Assembly (NCBI GenBank): GCA_037721215.1
Contig: JBBJNV010000016.1
Location: 27,532-91,531, forward strand
Source: Gemmatimonadaceae bacterium
GTDB lineage: Bacteria; Gemmatimonadota; Gemmatimonadetes; Gemmatimonadales; Gemmatimonadaceae
DNA length: 64,000 nucleotides
Reading direction: 5' to 3'
The notes under the pieces: model-generated
Told to the model about the DNA's origin: nothing
Databases searched by the model: none
Seen by the model: only the letters and a program-made list of their open reading frames with translations
Shown here: piece by piece, positions 18,602 to 28,314 of the stretch
How positions within the stretch are numbered: position 1 is the first letter of the stretch
Layout of the letters: every line of letters starts with the position of its first letter
Program-made: the position numbers and the translations under genes

Positions 18602-19864
18602 GTGCGACTGGATACTGCATTGACGAAAATTGCCGGACTGATCGCTGTGGCCGTAGTGGTTGCCGCGTGTACCGAAAATCTGGATAACAGTGCCGGATGC
18701 CCGCTGCTCTGCTCCGACCAGGGAGGCCAGATCGAGACCGTTACACTCGATCCCGTCGTACTGGATACTACGGTATCTGCACTGACAGGACTGGGTACCG
18801 AGGCATCGCTTTTCCTGGCCACACGCGGTGACACCATCGATTCGCGCGGGGTGATACGGTTCGATTCGATCCCGGCGCGATTTCAGCGATCGCTGACCGA
18901 CACAACCTCAACGGCGATCACGACTGTCGATAGCGCGTTCATTCGCATGAGAGTCGATACTGTGGGCGGAAAGATTCCCGGACCGGTGACGATCGACGCG
19001 TTCGACGTTGACACACCCGCGAACGACAGTCTGATCGCTCCGGTCGCCGAGCTGTTTCGCACGGATCGCCTGATTGCCTCGCGCACTTATGCCCCGACTG
19101 AGCTCAAGGACACGCTGATTTTTCCTGTTCCGCCTGCAGCTATTCTTGCACGGCGCGGTGGTCGTCTGCGCGTCGGCCTTCGACTTCGCGCGGCCGGGCC
19201 TGTACAACTGCGAATTCTTTCGATGGAAGGCGCTTCTTCGCCGACCGTGCTTTCGTTCCGCGTGTCGTCCGACACCGCCGTCAGGCCGATTGTTCTCCTT
19301 CCGTTTTCGCGGACTCCGGCTGATCAACCGGCGGTTGCCGCGAGCCTTGCCGATTACACCTTGCTGGTAAAGGGCACTCCGCCGGGGCCGGCTGGCGCAC
19401 TCAACATCGGCGGACTACCGGCGAGCCGTGTGTATCTGCGGTTCGAGATTCCTGCTTTCATTGTCGACTCTGCCGACATCATTCGGGCCTCACTTCTTTT
19501 GACTCAGCGACCTAACCGGGGTGTCAGTGATTCGGACACGATATTCATCGTTCCTCACGTTTCACTTGCGGCTAACGCCGTCACCGATATCGCGAGAGCG
19601 GCACAGATTACTGCAATCGCCGCCAGAGACACGCTCAGGCTCGTCCCGCGGGACAGCGGTTTGAAGGTGATCGAGGTCGGCACGGTGGTCGCGCTGTGGC
19701 GTTCGCAGGATGTGAAACGGACACCCCGCGCGCTTGTGCTCATCAGCACGAGAGAAGGACAAACGCCTGTCGAAGCGAGGTTCTTCTCGACGGAAGCGGC
19801 GCCCGCGCTTCGGCCGCGATTGAGGATCAGCTTTTCCAAGCGGCAGTCTGGCGGGCTCCCATGA
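18602..19864 (+). CDS. Secreted lipoprotein of unknown function
   Basis: Not recognised at family level. The GTG start follows the cdd stop directly, with AGGA about 6 bases upstream. The N-terminus has a lipoprotein signal ending VVVAACTE, with acylated Cys at about residue 23. The 420-residue protein is rich in Val, Thr, Asp and Ser with alternating hydrophobic residues, consistent with beta-sandwich domains; the segment LRFEIPAFIVDSADIIRASLLL resembles DNRLRE-type cell-surface domains, a weak comparison. The stop overlaps the next gene, an outer-membrane protein, so both are probably envelope partners. Confidence 0.7.
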   Translation: MRLDTALTKIAGLIAVAVVVAACTENLDNSAGCPLLCSDQGGQIETVTLDPVVLDTTVSALTGLGTEASLFLATRGDTIDSRGVIRFDSIPARFQRSLTDTTSTAITTVDSAFIRMRVDTVGGKIPGPVTIDAFDVDTPANDSLIAPVAELFRTDRLIASRTYAPTELKDTLIFPVPPAAILARRGGRLRVGLRLRAAGPVQLRILSMEGASSPTVLSFRVSSDTAVRPIVLLPFSRTPADQPAVAASLADYTLLVKGTPPGPAGALNIGGLPASRVYLRFEIPAFIVDSADIIRASLLLTQRPNRGVSDSDTIFIVPHVSLAANAVTDIARAAQITAIAARDTLRLVPRDSGLKVIEVGTVVALWRSQDVKRTPRALVLISTREGQTPVEARFFSTEAAPALRPRLRISFSKRQSGGLP

Positions 19865-21030
19865 TACCGTGCAACCGATGGGCAGTTCGATGGGCAGTTG
19901 CGATAGCCGCCGCCGTTGTTCTGACTGGCAGAGTAGCCGCCGGTCAGGGAAGCCTGAGTACGCAGGGGTTCGGATATCCGCCTGGCCAGTTCAGCACGCG
20001 TGCACTTGCAACGGGTGGCGGGCTCGCACAATTCGATGCCGACTCGCCCCTCAATCCGGCGGCAATTGCACTGTCGGCCGATCCGCGGGTTTTCTTCCAG
20101 TACGAGCCGGAATTCCGGCGATTCTCGGCTGATACTGCGTCGGCCAGCACGCTGACTGCGCGATTTCCTCTCACAGCGGCGTCAGTTCCCTTCAGGCGCA
20201 AGGGCAGCATCGGCCTCTCGGTTTCGACGTTTCTCGATCGGTCGTTCGCCACCACGACCACAAGAGAAGTGGCGGTGGCTGATCAGATCACGACCGTGAC
20301 GGAGGCAGTGCGGGTGATCGGCGCGATCAACGATGTCAGGCTTGCGGCAGGATATGCTCCATCGGCGAAGGTGCAGGTGGGGATCGGCGGACATGTTCTG
20401 ACGGGGCAAAGTCGCGTCTTTTTCGATCAGAGCTTTCCCGATTCTCTGAATTTCAGCACCGTTACGCAGTCGACGAACGTTTCATTCACCGGTTTCGCTG
20501 TATCGGCAGGTGCAATCCTTCGCCCTGCGCGGTCAATCGCTTTCGCAATTTCCGGCCGGAAAGGTGGAGATATCAGCGCTCGCTCCCGGGACACCACTGT
20601 GTCCACGGCAGGAGTACCGGATCGGCTGGCTGCGGCGCTGTCCTATGAAGGAATTTCGGGCGCAAGCGTCTCGGCTCAGGTAGCCCGTGAATCCTGGTCG
20701 TCGCTGAATGGGCTGGGTTCCGCTGTGGTAAACGCTGTAGACGCGTGGGAGGGTGGAGTAGGACTCGAGGCTGCCGGCCCGCGCATCGCGGAGCGTCTGC
20801 TCGTGTTCCGTGCCGGCGCGCGCTACCGCACGCTGCCGTTCCAGGCGGCGGGAAGTGACGTCACAGAACTTTCATTTGCGGGAGGAGTCGGTGCGCAGTT
20901 CTTTCGTAACCGCGCCGCGCTTGATTTGACCGTTCAACATTCGTCCCGCTCTGCCGGTGAGCCGGCCGTTACCGGCGACCCGCGCGAGCGCGCATTCACG
21001 CTGAGCTTCGGGCTGCGCGTCCGCCCGTAA
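19861..21030 (+). CDS. Predicted outer-membrane beta-barrel protein
   Basis: The 389-residue product starts at ATG 19861, overlapping the lipoprotein stop, and has a signal peptide (RWAVAIAAAVVLTGRVAAGQ). The rest alternates polar and hydrophobic residues with many Gly, Ser and Phe, and ends FTLSFGLRVRP, typical of a barrel's last strand with an aromatic near the end. The N-terminal stretch with FGYPPGQFSTRALATGGG and LNPAAIALS resembles FadL/PorV-like proteins that begin with a small-residue hatch. Function unknown; it may be a transport or assembly partner of the lipoprotein before it. Confidence 0.65.
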   Translation: MIPCNRWAVRWAVAIAAAVVLTGRVAAGQGSLSTQGFGYPPGQFSTRALATGGGLAQFDADSPLNPAAIALSADPRVFFQYEPEFRRFSADTASASTLTARFPLTAASVPFRRKGSIGLSVSTFLDRSFATTTTREVAVADQITTVTEAVRVIGAINDVRLAAGYAPSAKVQVGIGGHVLTGQSRVFFDQSFPDSLNFSTVTQSTNVSFTGFAVSAGAILRPARSIAFAISGRKGGDISARSRDTTVSTAGVPDRLAAALSYEGISGASVSAQVARESWSSLNGLGSAVVNAVDAWEGGVGLEAAGPRIAERLLVFRAGARYRTLPFQAAGSDVTELSFAGGVGAQFFRNRAALDLTVQHSSRSAGEPAVTGDPRERAFTLSFGLRVRP

Positions 21031-21035
21031 CCGCA

Positions 21036-22220
21036 ATGGCAGAGTTGCCGCATAACCCGGGGCAGCTCATCCTGGTCGCCGACGATGTGCCGGCGAACAT
21101 CGAGTTGCTATTCGACCAGCTTCACTCGTTCGGCTACCGAACGGTTTCAGCGTCCGATGGCCCGTCGGCGGTGGCTGCGTGCTTCGAGCATAAGCCCGAT
21201 CTGTGCATCCTGGACGTCGGGATGCCACCCGGTGAACTGGGCGTCGACAGCCGCTCAACCGGTTTCGAGGTATGCCGGCGAATAAAGCGTGACCCGCGGA
21301 CGGCAAGAATCCCGGTGATCTTCGTCACGGCGCTCAACGACACAGGTGACAGGGTAAGGGGGATCGAGGCTGGGGGCGATGATTTTCTCACCAAGCCGCA
21401 CAACCGCATGGTGCTCGGTGCGCGCGTGCGCAGTCTGCTCAAGCTGAAGTCGGCAACGGACGCCCTGGAGAACAGCTACCGGCAGCTCCGCGAGCTTGAA
21501 AAAGTGCGCGACGATCTTATGAAGATGATTGTCCACGACCTGAAAAGTCCTCTCACTTCGGTTCTTGCAACGCTCGAAATGCTCACTGACGGCGACTTTG
21601 GCGCGCTGTCGGCGAATCAGAAAGGCGCGGTCAGTGACGCTGAGTCCAAGGCGGAAGATCTGCTGGCGCTGATCGAAGACATCCTCGAAGTTGCCCGCAT
21701 CGAAGAGTCGGCAGTCACACTGTCAGTTGAACCGATCGCGCCCGGTGCGCTGCTCGCGGAGTTGCGTTTTGAATGGGATCATCGGTTTCACCAGGAACGT
21801 ACGAACGCCACCGTGCAGGTCGACGACGATACGCCGGTGTTTCACGCCGACAAACCATTGCTTAAACGGGTTTTCTCAAATCTCATCCAGAATGCAATCA
21901 CCCATTCGTCGAGTCCGATCGACCTTGTCATGAGTGCGCGGCGAGCTGGAGAGAACGTACTGTTCACTGTTGCTGACAGCGGTCCCGGTATACCGCGAGA
22001 GTATCACGAGGTGATCTTCCGAAAATTCGGCCAGGTTGCCGGTGGTGCGACGCCCCGCGTCCGCAGTTCGGGCCTTGGTTTGACGTTCTGCAAACTTGTG
22101 GTCGACCTGCACGGCGGAATGATCTGGGTCAACAGTCACGAAGGCAAAGGCAGTACGTTTTACTTTCAGATTCCGGTAGAGGCGGCACTGCAGGAAGTCT
22201 CTCCGCCTACGGCGAAGTGA
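21036..22220 (+). CDS. Cytoplasmic hybrid: receiver domain followed by histidine kinase
   Basis: The 394-residue protein has an N-terminal REC domain (ILVADDVPANIELL; phospho-acceptor Asp60 in CILDVGMP; Lys120 in FLTKP), a coiled linker (about 133-160), HisKA with MIVHDLKSPLTSV (His167), and HATPase_c with NLIQNAITHS, ADSGPGIP and SSGLGLTFCKLVVDLHGG. There is no membrane helix. An insertion follows the phospho-acceptor (PPGELGVDSRSTGFE), as in some REC-first kinases. It lies 5 bases after the outer-membrane protein and overlaps the next gene, so it may be regulated with the envelope pair. Confidence 0.88.
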   Translation: MAELPHNPGQLILVADDVPANIELLFDQLHSFGYRTVSASDGPSAVAACFEHKPDLCILDVGMPPGELGVDSRSTGFEVCRRIKRDPRTARIPVIFVTALNDTGDRVRGIEAGGDDFLTKPHNRMVLGARVRSLLKLKSATDALENSYRQLRELEKVRDDLMKMIVHDLKSPLTSVLATLEMLTDGDFGALSANQKGAVSDAESKAEDLLALIEDILEVARIEESAVTLSVEPIAPGALLAELRFEWDHRFHQERTNATVQVDDDTPVFHADKPLLKRVFSNLIQNAITHSSSPIDLVMSARRAGENVLFTVADSGPGIPREYHEVIFRKFGQVAGGATPRVRSSGLGLTFCKLVVDLHGGMIWVNSHEGKGSTFYFQIPVEAALQEVSPPTAK

Positions 22221-23467
22221 AGGTTTTTCTCAAGACGTTCGGCTGTCGCGCCAATCAGTACGACACCGAGACTGTCAGGGCCATGCTCGCAGCAGGCGAA
22301 ATCGAGGAGACGGTTTGCGTGGAAGACGCGGATGTGGCGGTGTTCAACAGCTGCTCGGTGACCTCCGCTGCGGAAGCCGATTTGCGGGCCAGTGTTCGCC
22401 AGGCAGTGAGGCGCAATCCACGAATTCGCTCAATCGTGATGGGTTGCGCGCCGGGCTCACCAGTACGGGACGAGAGCAAGGCTCAGCTGCGCAGTCTGCC
22501 GTCGGTGAGTCATCTGGTCGAGGGCGCCGACATCCTCTCGGTGGCGGTGGCGCTTGGACTGGAACGCGTGTCAGTTCAGCCGGCGGCGGTGCAGACAGGA
22601 TCGAGAGCATTGATCAGGATTCAGGAGGGCTGCAGTCAACACTGTACGTTCTGCGCCACCACCCTTGCACGAGGTACAAGCCGGTCTCGGCCCGCAGCTG
22701 AAATTGTGCGCGAGGCAGCAATGCTTGCGCTCACTCATCCCGAGATCGTCGTAACCGGCATTCACATCGGCAGCTATGGCGACGATTGTGACAGCTCGCT
22801 CGGGCAGCTGATGCTCGAGCTCATTCAGAAAGTACCAGAGGTACGGTTTCGTCTGACTTCGGTCGAGGCGACCGAAGTGGACGATACGCTTCGTCAGCTT
22901 CTCACTCTCAACCCGAGACGGCTCGCGCCCTGTCTGCACGCGCCGCTTCAGTCGGGGTCTGATTCCGTGCTGAGACGTATGGGCCGCCACTGGTATACCG
23001 CGCAAAGTTATGCAGACGCCATCGAGGAAATCGTGGGTAACAGCGAGGTATTCGGCCTGTCAGCCGATGTCATCGCAGGATTTCCGGGAGAGACCGATGA
23101 TGATCATGCAGCGACACTTGCGCTGGTTGAACGGCTCCCGTTCACATCATTGCATGTGTTTCCTTACTCCCCCCGGCCCGGAACCGCGGCGCTCAGGCTC
23201 GGTAATCAGGTAAGCTCGCCGATCGTGGCTGCGAGGGCGGGCGAGTTGCGCTCCGCGGGGGCCGCCAGATCGCGTGGACATGCCACGCGGCGGGATGGCG
23301 GACGTGCGGATGTCGTCGTGACCGGGCGCGGCAGGGGACTTACCGAGGACTATCTTTCGGTCATGGTCGCCGATCCTGCCCTTCCGCGACGCACGCGCTT
23401 TCAGGCAACTCTGGAATGCATCGATGGGCAGCTTATCGCCAATCCAGTCCCCGCGAACCACTCATGA
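22217..23467 (+). CDS. MtaB-like tRNA methylthiotransferase (radical SAM)
   Basis: Predicted to methylthiolate t6A37 in tRNA (MtaB class), using two Fe-S clusters. Residues 1-110 form the UPF0004 domain with cysteines in TFGCRANQYDTE, NSCSVT and MGCAPGS. The radical-SAM motif is CSQHCTFC (CxxxCxxC), and the C-terminal third looks TRAM-like. The GCRxNQ start and the lack of the MiaB pattern favour MtaB. The segment after the radical-SAM cysteines reads ATTLARG, where IIPxARG is usual. GTG 22217 overlaps the kinase stop. It sits directly before miaB (ATGA). Confidence 0.85.
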   Translation: MKVFLKTFGCRANQYDTETVRAMLAAGEIEETVCVEDADVAVFNSCSVTSAAEADLRASVRQAVRRNPRIRSIVMGCAPGSPVRDESKAQLRSLPSVSHLVEGADILSVAVALGLERVSVQPAAVQTGSRALIRIQEGCSQHCTFCATTLARGTSRSRPAAEIVREAAMLALTHPEIVVTGIHIGSYGDDCDSSLGQLMLELIQKVPEVRFRLTSVEATEVDDTLRQLLTLNPRRLAPCLHAPLQSGSDSVLRRMGRHWYTAQSYADAIEEIVGNSEVFGLSADVIAGFPGETDDDHAATLALVERLPFTSLHVFPYSPRPGTAALRLGNQVSSPIVAARAGELRSAGAARSRGHATRRDGGRADVVVTGRGRGLTEDYLSVMVADPALPRRTRFQATLECIDGQLIANPVPANHS

Positions 23468-24804
23468 CATCCCTGCTTCGTTCGACGGTTTACATCGAAA
23501 CTTACGGATGCCAGATGAATGTAAGTGACTCCGAGCTCATGCTCGGCAAGCTTGCTGCGTCCGGATACGATTCGGTGGATGCGCCCGAGGCAGCCGACGT
23601 GATTCTCGTCAATACCTGCGCGATCCGGGAACACGCCGAACAACGGGTGATGGGCCGGCTCGGCGAAATGAAGAGCAGGATGAAGCCCGACGCGATTCTC
23701 GGTGTAACCGGGTGCATGGCCCAGAGACTTGGACCAGAGCTGTTGAAAAAGGCAAAACACGTCAGCCTCGTTATCGGGCCTGACGGTTACCGATCGCTTC
23801 CGCTGATGATCGAACGCGCGCGGCAAGGTGGAAGGGCCAGTGCCACCGATTTCGATCTCGAGGAGCATTACGAGGATTTTGCGCCGCGACGGTTTGACGG
23901 AGTCAAGGCGTGGATCCCCGTGCAGCGCGGCTGTGATTATCGATGTACCTATTGCATCGTTCCGACTACCCGCGGCCCGGAGCGTAGTCGGAACCTCGAG
24001 CAGGTGGTTCGGGAGACTGCCGAGGTGGTCGCTCAGGGAATGTCGGAAGTCGTGCTGCTTGGGCAGACGGTGAATTCATACACTGACGGCCGCCACGACT
24101 TCGCCGATCTGCTGCGCGCTGTTGGTTCCGTATCGGGGATTCGCCGGCTGAGATTCACCAGCCCGCATCCGAACGATTTCAGCGATCGAGTCATTGATGC
24201 CATGGCTGAAACCACGGCGGTGTGCGAGCATGTTCATCTCCCGATGCAATCGGGCTCGAGCCGCACCCTCAAGCGAATGCTGAGGCGTTACACAAGGGAC
24301 GGCTATCTCGAATGTGTGCGCCGCCTGCGCGATGCCATACCCGGCTTGTCCGTGACAACCGACGTCATCGTCGGTTTCCCAGGTGAAAGTGAAATGGATT
24401 TTCAGGAAACCCTGAGCGCCGTCGACGAAATCGGGTTCGACGATGCATTCACCTTCAAGTTTTCCCCTCGCGAGGGAACTCCCGCAACGAAAATGTCCGC
24501 AAGCGACACTGTCCCGGACAACGTTGCCAGCGAGCGGCTTGCCCGCCTGATCAAGGCCGTCCGGGACGGAATGCGGGAGCGAAACATTCTTCTGCTTGGC
24601 CAGCGCCGGGAAGTGCTCATCGAAAAGGAAGCGAGACGAGGCGGCCTCCTCCAGGCTCGTACAAGAGACTTCAAGACAGTCATCATTCCCGGCGAACCGG
24701 CGATGATCGGTCAATACGTAACCGCTGAGCTTACCGGGACCACCGGCTCGACGTTTACAGGGTCTGTCGTTCGCCAGCGTGCAGGCCTTCCGATGGCGCA
24801 TTAA
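23464..24804 (+). CDS. miaB: tRNA-2-methylthio-N6-dimethylallyladenosine synthase
   Basis: MiaB adds the 2-methylthio group to i6A37 in tRNAs reading UNN codons. The 446-residue protein has the UPF0004 cysteines in TYGCQMNVSDSE, NTCAIREHAE and TGCMAQ, the radical-SAM site CDYRCTYCIVPTTRGPERSR, and a C-terminal TRAM domain. ATG 23464 overlaps the previous stop; longer forms re-read the MtaB gene. Two methylthiotransferases side by side, probably from one ancestral duplication, cover both A37 modification types. Confidence 0.96.
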   Translation: MTSLLRSTVYIETYGCQMNVSDSELMLGKLAASGYDSVDAPEAADVILVNTCAIREHAEQRVMGRLGEMKSRMKPDAILGVTGCMAQRLGPELLKKAKHVSLVIGPDGYRSLPLMIERARQGGRASATDFDLEEHYEDFAPRRFDGVKAWIPVQRGCDYRCTYCIVPTTRGPERSRNLEQVVRETAEVVAQGMSEVVLLGQTVNSYTDGRHDFADLLRAVGSVSGIRRLRFTSPHPNDFSDRVIDAMAETTAVCEHVHLPMQSGSSRTLKRMLRRYTRDGYLECVRRLRDAIPGLSVTTDVIVGFPGESEMDFQETLSAVDEIGFDDAFTFKFSPREGTPATKMSASDTVPDNVASERLARLIKAVRDGMRERNILLLGQRREVLIEKEARRGGLLQARTRDFKTVIIPGEPAMIGQYVTAELTGTTGSTFTGSVVRQRAGLPMAH

Positions 24805-25014
24805 CGATTCTCTGCGAACCCGGACGATTCCCGGGATCATGACATCCTGAGTTAGCGTAGCGCAAACCTGAAATGGGGAGCGCCTCTGCCGCTGATCGCC
24901 ATCGCCTACGGCTGTTTCGCCACCGGGCTGCTGCTCGGCTTCGCAGACCTGGCGTGGTTCGCGGTTACAGCTGCCGCAATCGGTGTCTGCGCGGCGTGGC
25001 TCCGCCAAAGCATC

Positions 25015-26895
25015 GTGTTGGCGGCATTGTGCCTGGTGATGGCTGGAGGGGCGGTGATTGCTGCTATCTCGGAAAAGCCCTTACGGCCCGTTGGCAGGGT
25101 TCGAACGATCGCCGGGTCAGAACTGACAGCGCTGGAGCGGGCCAGACGGCGCGCGACCGCCTCGATCGACCATGTTTTTGGGCCCGACGCCCCGATGGCG
25201 CGTGCCCTCCTGATCGCGGATCAGCACGACATTCCGCCCGAGATACGGGACCGCTATGCTACTGCCGGAATCATACATATGCTTTCGATCTCTGGCCTGC
25301 ACGTAGCAATTATCGCAAGCGCCGTCACAGTTGTGCTGCAGGTCGCCCGGCTTCCTCACGCTGTGGCGTCAATCTCATCACTCGCCATCATCGCGCTCTA
25401 TGTAGCACTTATCGGCGCGCCTGCACCGGCCCTCAGATCGGGTGTGATGCTGGCCGCCGTCACCGCGTCGCGTATTAGTCAGCGACCGGTTTCCCCGTGG
25501 GCAGCCCTCGCGCTCGGGGCGTTCGTGCCGCTTTTCTCGCCGCGGGTCGTAACCGATCTCGGCTACCAGCTCAGCGTTGTGGGAATTGCGGGTCTGATCG
25601 CAAGTGGCGCCTTGTCGCGCCGGGTTCTGGCGAGCCGGGTGGAAGGCGTAAGGCTGACTATCGCACGCGATGTGCTGACATCGGCGATAGCAACGGTGGT
25701 GACGGCCCCTCTCATCGCCTGGTATTTCGGCAGGATCAGTCTGGTTGCCCCCTTTTCGAATCTCGCTGCAGGGCCGGTCATCGCGATCCTTCAACCCACG
25801 CTTTTTCTCGCTCTCCTGCTGGCGCCCGTCCCATCCATCGGTGCGTTCGTCGCCGACGCCGCGCACCCGCTGCTCCGCGTTTTCGACGGGATTGCCGCGA
25901 TCGCGGCAGGGCTCCCCTACGCTTCGGTAAGCGTTATTCCGTCACTGGTATCGGTGGTAGCGGCCGCTGTCGCGGTCGCGGCACTGATCTGGGGTTGTGT
26001 TTCGCGCTATCCCCTCCGGCCCATCGTTGTAGCCGGTGGAGCATTTGCACTGATCGTGTGGAGTCCTGTGGTTGGGTTACCATACGGGGGCGGCATGGAA
26101 ATGCACGTCCTCGATGTGGGGCAGGGGGATGCCGTCCTCATCCGGACTGATCGTGGCCGCTGGATACTCTTCGATGCCGGACGGGTATGGGAGAGCGGGG
26201 ACGCCGGGCGCTCGGTGATCATTCCGTACGTGATGCGGCGAGGTGGAGAGGTCAATGCGTTTGTGTTGTCGCATGCGCACGCCGATCATGTTGGCGGGGC
26301 TTCCACCGTCATGCGTGCTTTCCGTCCTCAATGGTTCTGGGATGCTGCCTTCGTCCAGGGAAGTGCTGTCTACGATATGTCGCTTCGCACGGCTCGAGAG
26401 TCAGGCGTCGTCTGGAGACGGGTCCACGCGGGAGACCGCATGCAGGTCGACGGCGTGAGCGTGCATTTTCTCGCTCCCGACTCAGCCTGGACAGCATCTC
26501 TCTCCGATCCCAACGACGCAAGCACGGTTGCTCTTGTACAGTTCGGATCATCCCGTTTCCTTCTTGTAGGGGATGCGGAATATGAAGAGGAGCGGTGGCT
26601 GCTCCGGAATGCCGCGGCCGACCTGCGCGCCGATGTCCTGAAGGTAGGCCACCACGGCAGCTCGACCAGCAGCAGCGACGCATTTCTATCGGCCGTAGGT
26701 CCGTCGCTTGCCCTCATCTCGGTGGGTGCCGGCAACGTCTATGGTCACCCCAGTCGCGATGTGCTCGCGGCACTCGCCCGTGCCGGTGCAGAAGTAGCCA
26801 GAACGGACCTGGACGGCACTATAGTCGTGCGAACGAATGGCCGCCGGATCACTTTCGAGACACGTGGAGACCGATGGGATATTTCTCCCGAATAG
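25015..26895 (+). CDS. comEC: ComEC/Rec2-family DNA uptake channel (N-terminus unclear)
   Basis: ComEC transports single-stranded DNA across the inner membrane in natural competence. The protein has many hydrophobic helices (roughly residues 1-360) including the competence-domain motif SISGLHVAIIA, and a C-terminal metallo-beta-lactamase domain with LSHAHADHVGGA and GHHGSSTSS. The first standard start in frame is GTG 25015, giving 626 residues. However, the same frame stays open back to about 24856 and encodes a further typical ComEC helix (APLPLIAIAYGCFATGLLLG). The true N-terminus is probably near 24868-24873; see the finding on a G-run indel. Confidence 0.9.
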   Translation: MLAALCLVMAGGAVIAAISEKPLRPVGRVRTIAGSELTALERARRRATASIDHVFGPDAPMARALLIADQHDIPPEIRDRYATAGIIHMLSISGLHVAIIASAVTVVLQVARLPHAVASISSLAIIALYVALIGAPAPALRSGVMLAAVTASRISQRPVSPWAALALGAFVPLFSPRVVTDLGYQLSVVGIAGLIASGALSRRVLASRVEGVRLTIARDVLTSAIATVVTAPLIAWYFGRISLVAPFSNLAAGPVIAILQPTLFLALLLAPVPSIGAFVADAAHPLLRVFDGIAAIAAGLPYASVSVIPSLVSVVAAAVAVAALIWGCVSRYPLRPIVVAGGAFALIVWSPVVGLPYGGGMEMHVLDVGQGDAVLIRTDRGRWILFDAGRVWESGDAGRSVIIPYVMRRGGEVNAFVLSHAHADHVGGASTVMRAFRPQWFWDAAFVQGSAVYDMSLRTARESGVVWRRVHAGDRMQVDGVSVHFLAPDSAWTASLSDPNDASTVALVQFGSSRFLLVGDAEYEEERWLLRNAAADLRADVLKVGHHGSSTSSSDAFLSAVGPSLALISVGAGNVYGHPSRDVLAALARAGAEVARTDLDGTIVVRTNGRRITFETRGDRWDISPE

Positions 26896-27275
26896 CGCAG
26901 GGACTCGTGGGAAAGCCGGAAAGACTTCCGGACTCACTGGCGCGCGAGTTTCCGGAGTTGCAAGGGCTCCGATACAGGCGGGGCGGCCTTCCATTGCGAG
27001 TGGGAGGGTGGGCACTCGGCCAGCGTACAGTTGCGGCAATCACACTCGGAAGAACGATTTTTTTTGCCGAGCTCACGAAGCTCGAGGCTGAGCTGCTGTT
27101 GCATGAATTCCGGCATGTTGAACAGTTTGCGGAGCGCAGGACGTTTCCGCTTCGTTACATTTGGGAAAGCCTGAGGCGCGGATATAGCGCCAACCGCTAC
27201 GAGGAAGAGGCGCGCAGCTATGCGGCGCACCGAGTTGCGCGCACTCATGAGTCAGATCTTTCACAGGATGAATAA
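26874..27275 (+). CDS. Small HExxH-motif protein, putative metalloprotease fold
   Basis: A 133-residue protein starting at ATG 26874, overlapping comEC by 22 bases. Its centre has LLLHEFRHVEQF (His77, Glu78, His81), a zincin-type HExxH, and about 30 residues later the acidic cluster RYEEEARSYA that could supply a third zinc ligand, as in DUF4157-like proteins. No signal peptide is evident, and the short length means only a minimal fold. Function unknown; it could be a toxin-like or housekeeping protein. Coupling to comEC and fbp is probably just gene packing. Confidence 0.65.
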   Translation: MGYFSRIAQGLVGKPERLPDSLAREFPELQGLRYRRGGLPLRVGGWALGQRTVAAITLGRTIFFAELTKLEAELLLHEFRHVEQFAERRTFPLRYIWESLRRGYSANRYEEEARSYAAHRVARTHESDLSQDE

Positions 27276-27276
27276 C

Positions 27277-28314
27277 GTGAAGCACACGGCCACATCCGTC
27301 GTCACGATCGAACGCTACATCATCGAGCAGGAGAAGCTTCATCCAGAGGCGACGGGCGAACTGTCCGGAGTTTTGTACGATCTGGCGCTCGCCGCGAAGA
27401 TGATCGCTAACAAGGTTCGCAGCGCCGGCCTGGCTGACATCCTGGGTTCCACGAGCGATACGAACGTGCAGGGCGAAGTCCAGCAGAAGCTGGATGTGCT
27501 TGCCAACGAGATCATCGTCAAGGCGGTCGATCATGGGGGCCGCCTTTGCGCAATGGCTTCGGAAGAAGAGCCGGGGATTATTCACATCCCGGACAATTTC
27601 CGCTGCGGAAAGTATTGCCTTCTGTTCGATCCGCTCGATGGCTCGTCGAACATCGATGTCAACGTGCCGGTAGGGACGATTTTTTCCGTCGTGAAGAAGA
27701 TTACGACCGGTTCGCGCGGCGATATGGAGGACATGCTTCAGCCGGGTCGCCGGCAGGTTGCCGCCGGTTACGTGATTTACGGCTCGAGTACGATGATGGT
27801 GTACACCACTGGCCAGGGCGTCCACGGATTTACTCTCGATCCCTCGATCGGTGAGTTCCTGCTGTCGCATCCTGATATTCGTACCCCGCCGTCTGGGCGA
27901 TATCTCTCTGTCAATGACTCATATGAACGGCTCTGGAGTGACGATGTCCGGAATCTGATGAGGCGATATCGCGGCTTCGACGGAGAGCGTGCGGCAATGA
28001 ATGTCAGGTACGTTGGCTCGCTCGTCGCTGACTTTCACCGAAACCTCCTCGGAGGCGGCTTATTTGCCTACCCTTCGAATCAGAAGAACCCCAAGGGAAA
28101 GCTGAGACTGCTTTATGAGGCCAATCCGCTTGCGTTTATCGTCGAGCAGGCTGGCGGTGCCGCCACTAACGGCCATGGCCGGATTCTCGATATAGAGCCG
28201 ACCGAATTGCACCAGCGAACCCCGCTTTACATCGGGAGCAAATTGGACGTGGACATCGCATCGTCGATGTTGTCGGGCCTAGTGCCCGAAGAGCGGCCGC
28301 TAGCCGCCCGATGA
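27277..28314 (+). CDS. fbp: Fructose-1,6-bisphosphatase class 1
   Basis: Gluconeogenic enzyme that removes the C1 phosphate of fructose-1,6-bisphosphate. It has the family start [10 protein letters not shown], metal-site residues in ASEEEPG and [13 protein letters not shown], and [10 protein letters not shown] plus GGAATNG toward the end. I prefer GTG 27277 (345 residues) because AGGA at 27265-27268 gives 8-base spacing; in-frame ATGs at 27268, 27247 and 27220 are possible but lie in the previous gene. It overlaps the mutase gene by 4 bases. Confidence 0.95.
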   Translation: MKHTATSVVTIERYIIEQEKLHPEATGELSGVLYDLALAAKMIANKVRSAGLADILGSTSDTNVQGEVQQKLDVLANEIIVKAVDHGGRLCAMASEEEPGIIHIPDNFRCGKYCLLFDPLDGSSNIDVNVPVGTIFSVVKKITTGSRGDMEDMLQPGRRQVAAGYVIYGSSTMMVYTTGQGVHGFTLDPSIGEFLLSHPDIRTPPSGRYLSVNDSYERLWSDDVRNLMRRYRGFDGERAAMNVRYVGSLVADFHRNLLGGGLFAYPSNQKNPKGKLRLLYEANPLAFIVEQAGGAATNGHGRILDIEPTELHQRTPLYIGSKLDVDIASSMLSGLVPEERPLAAR

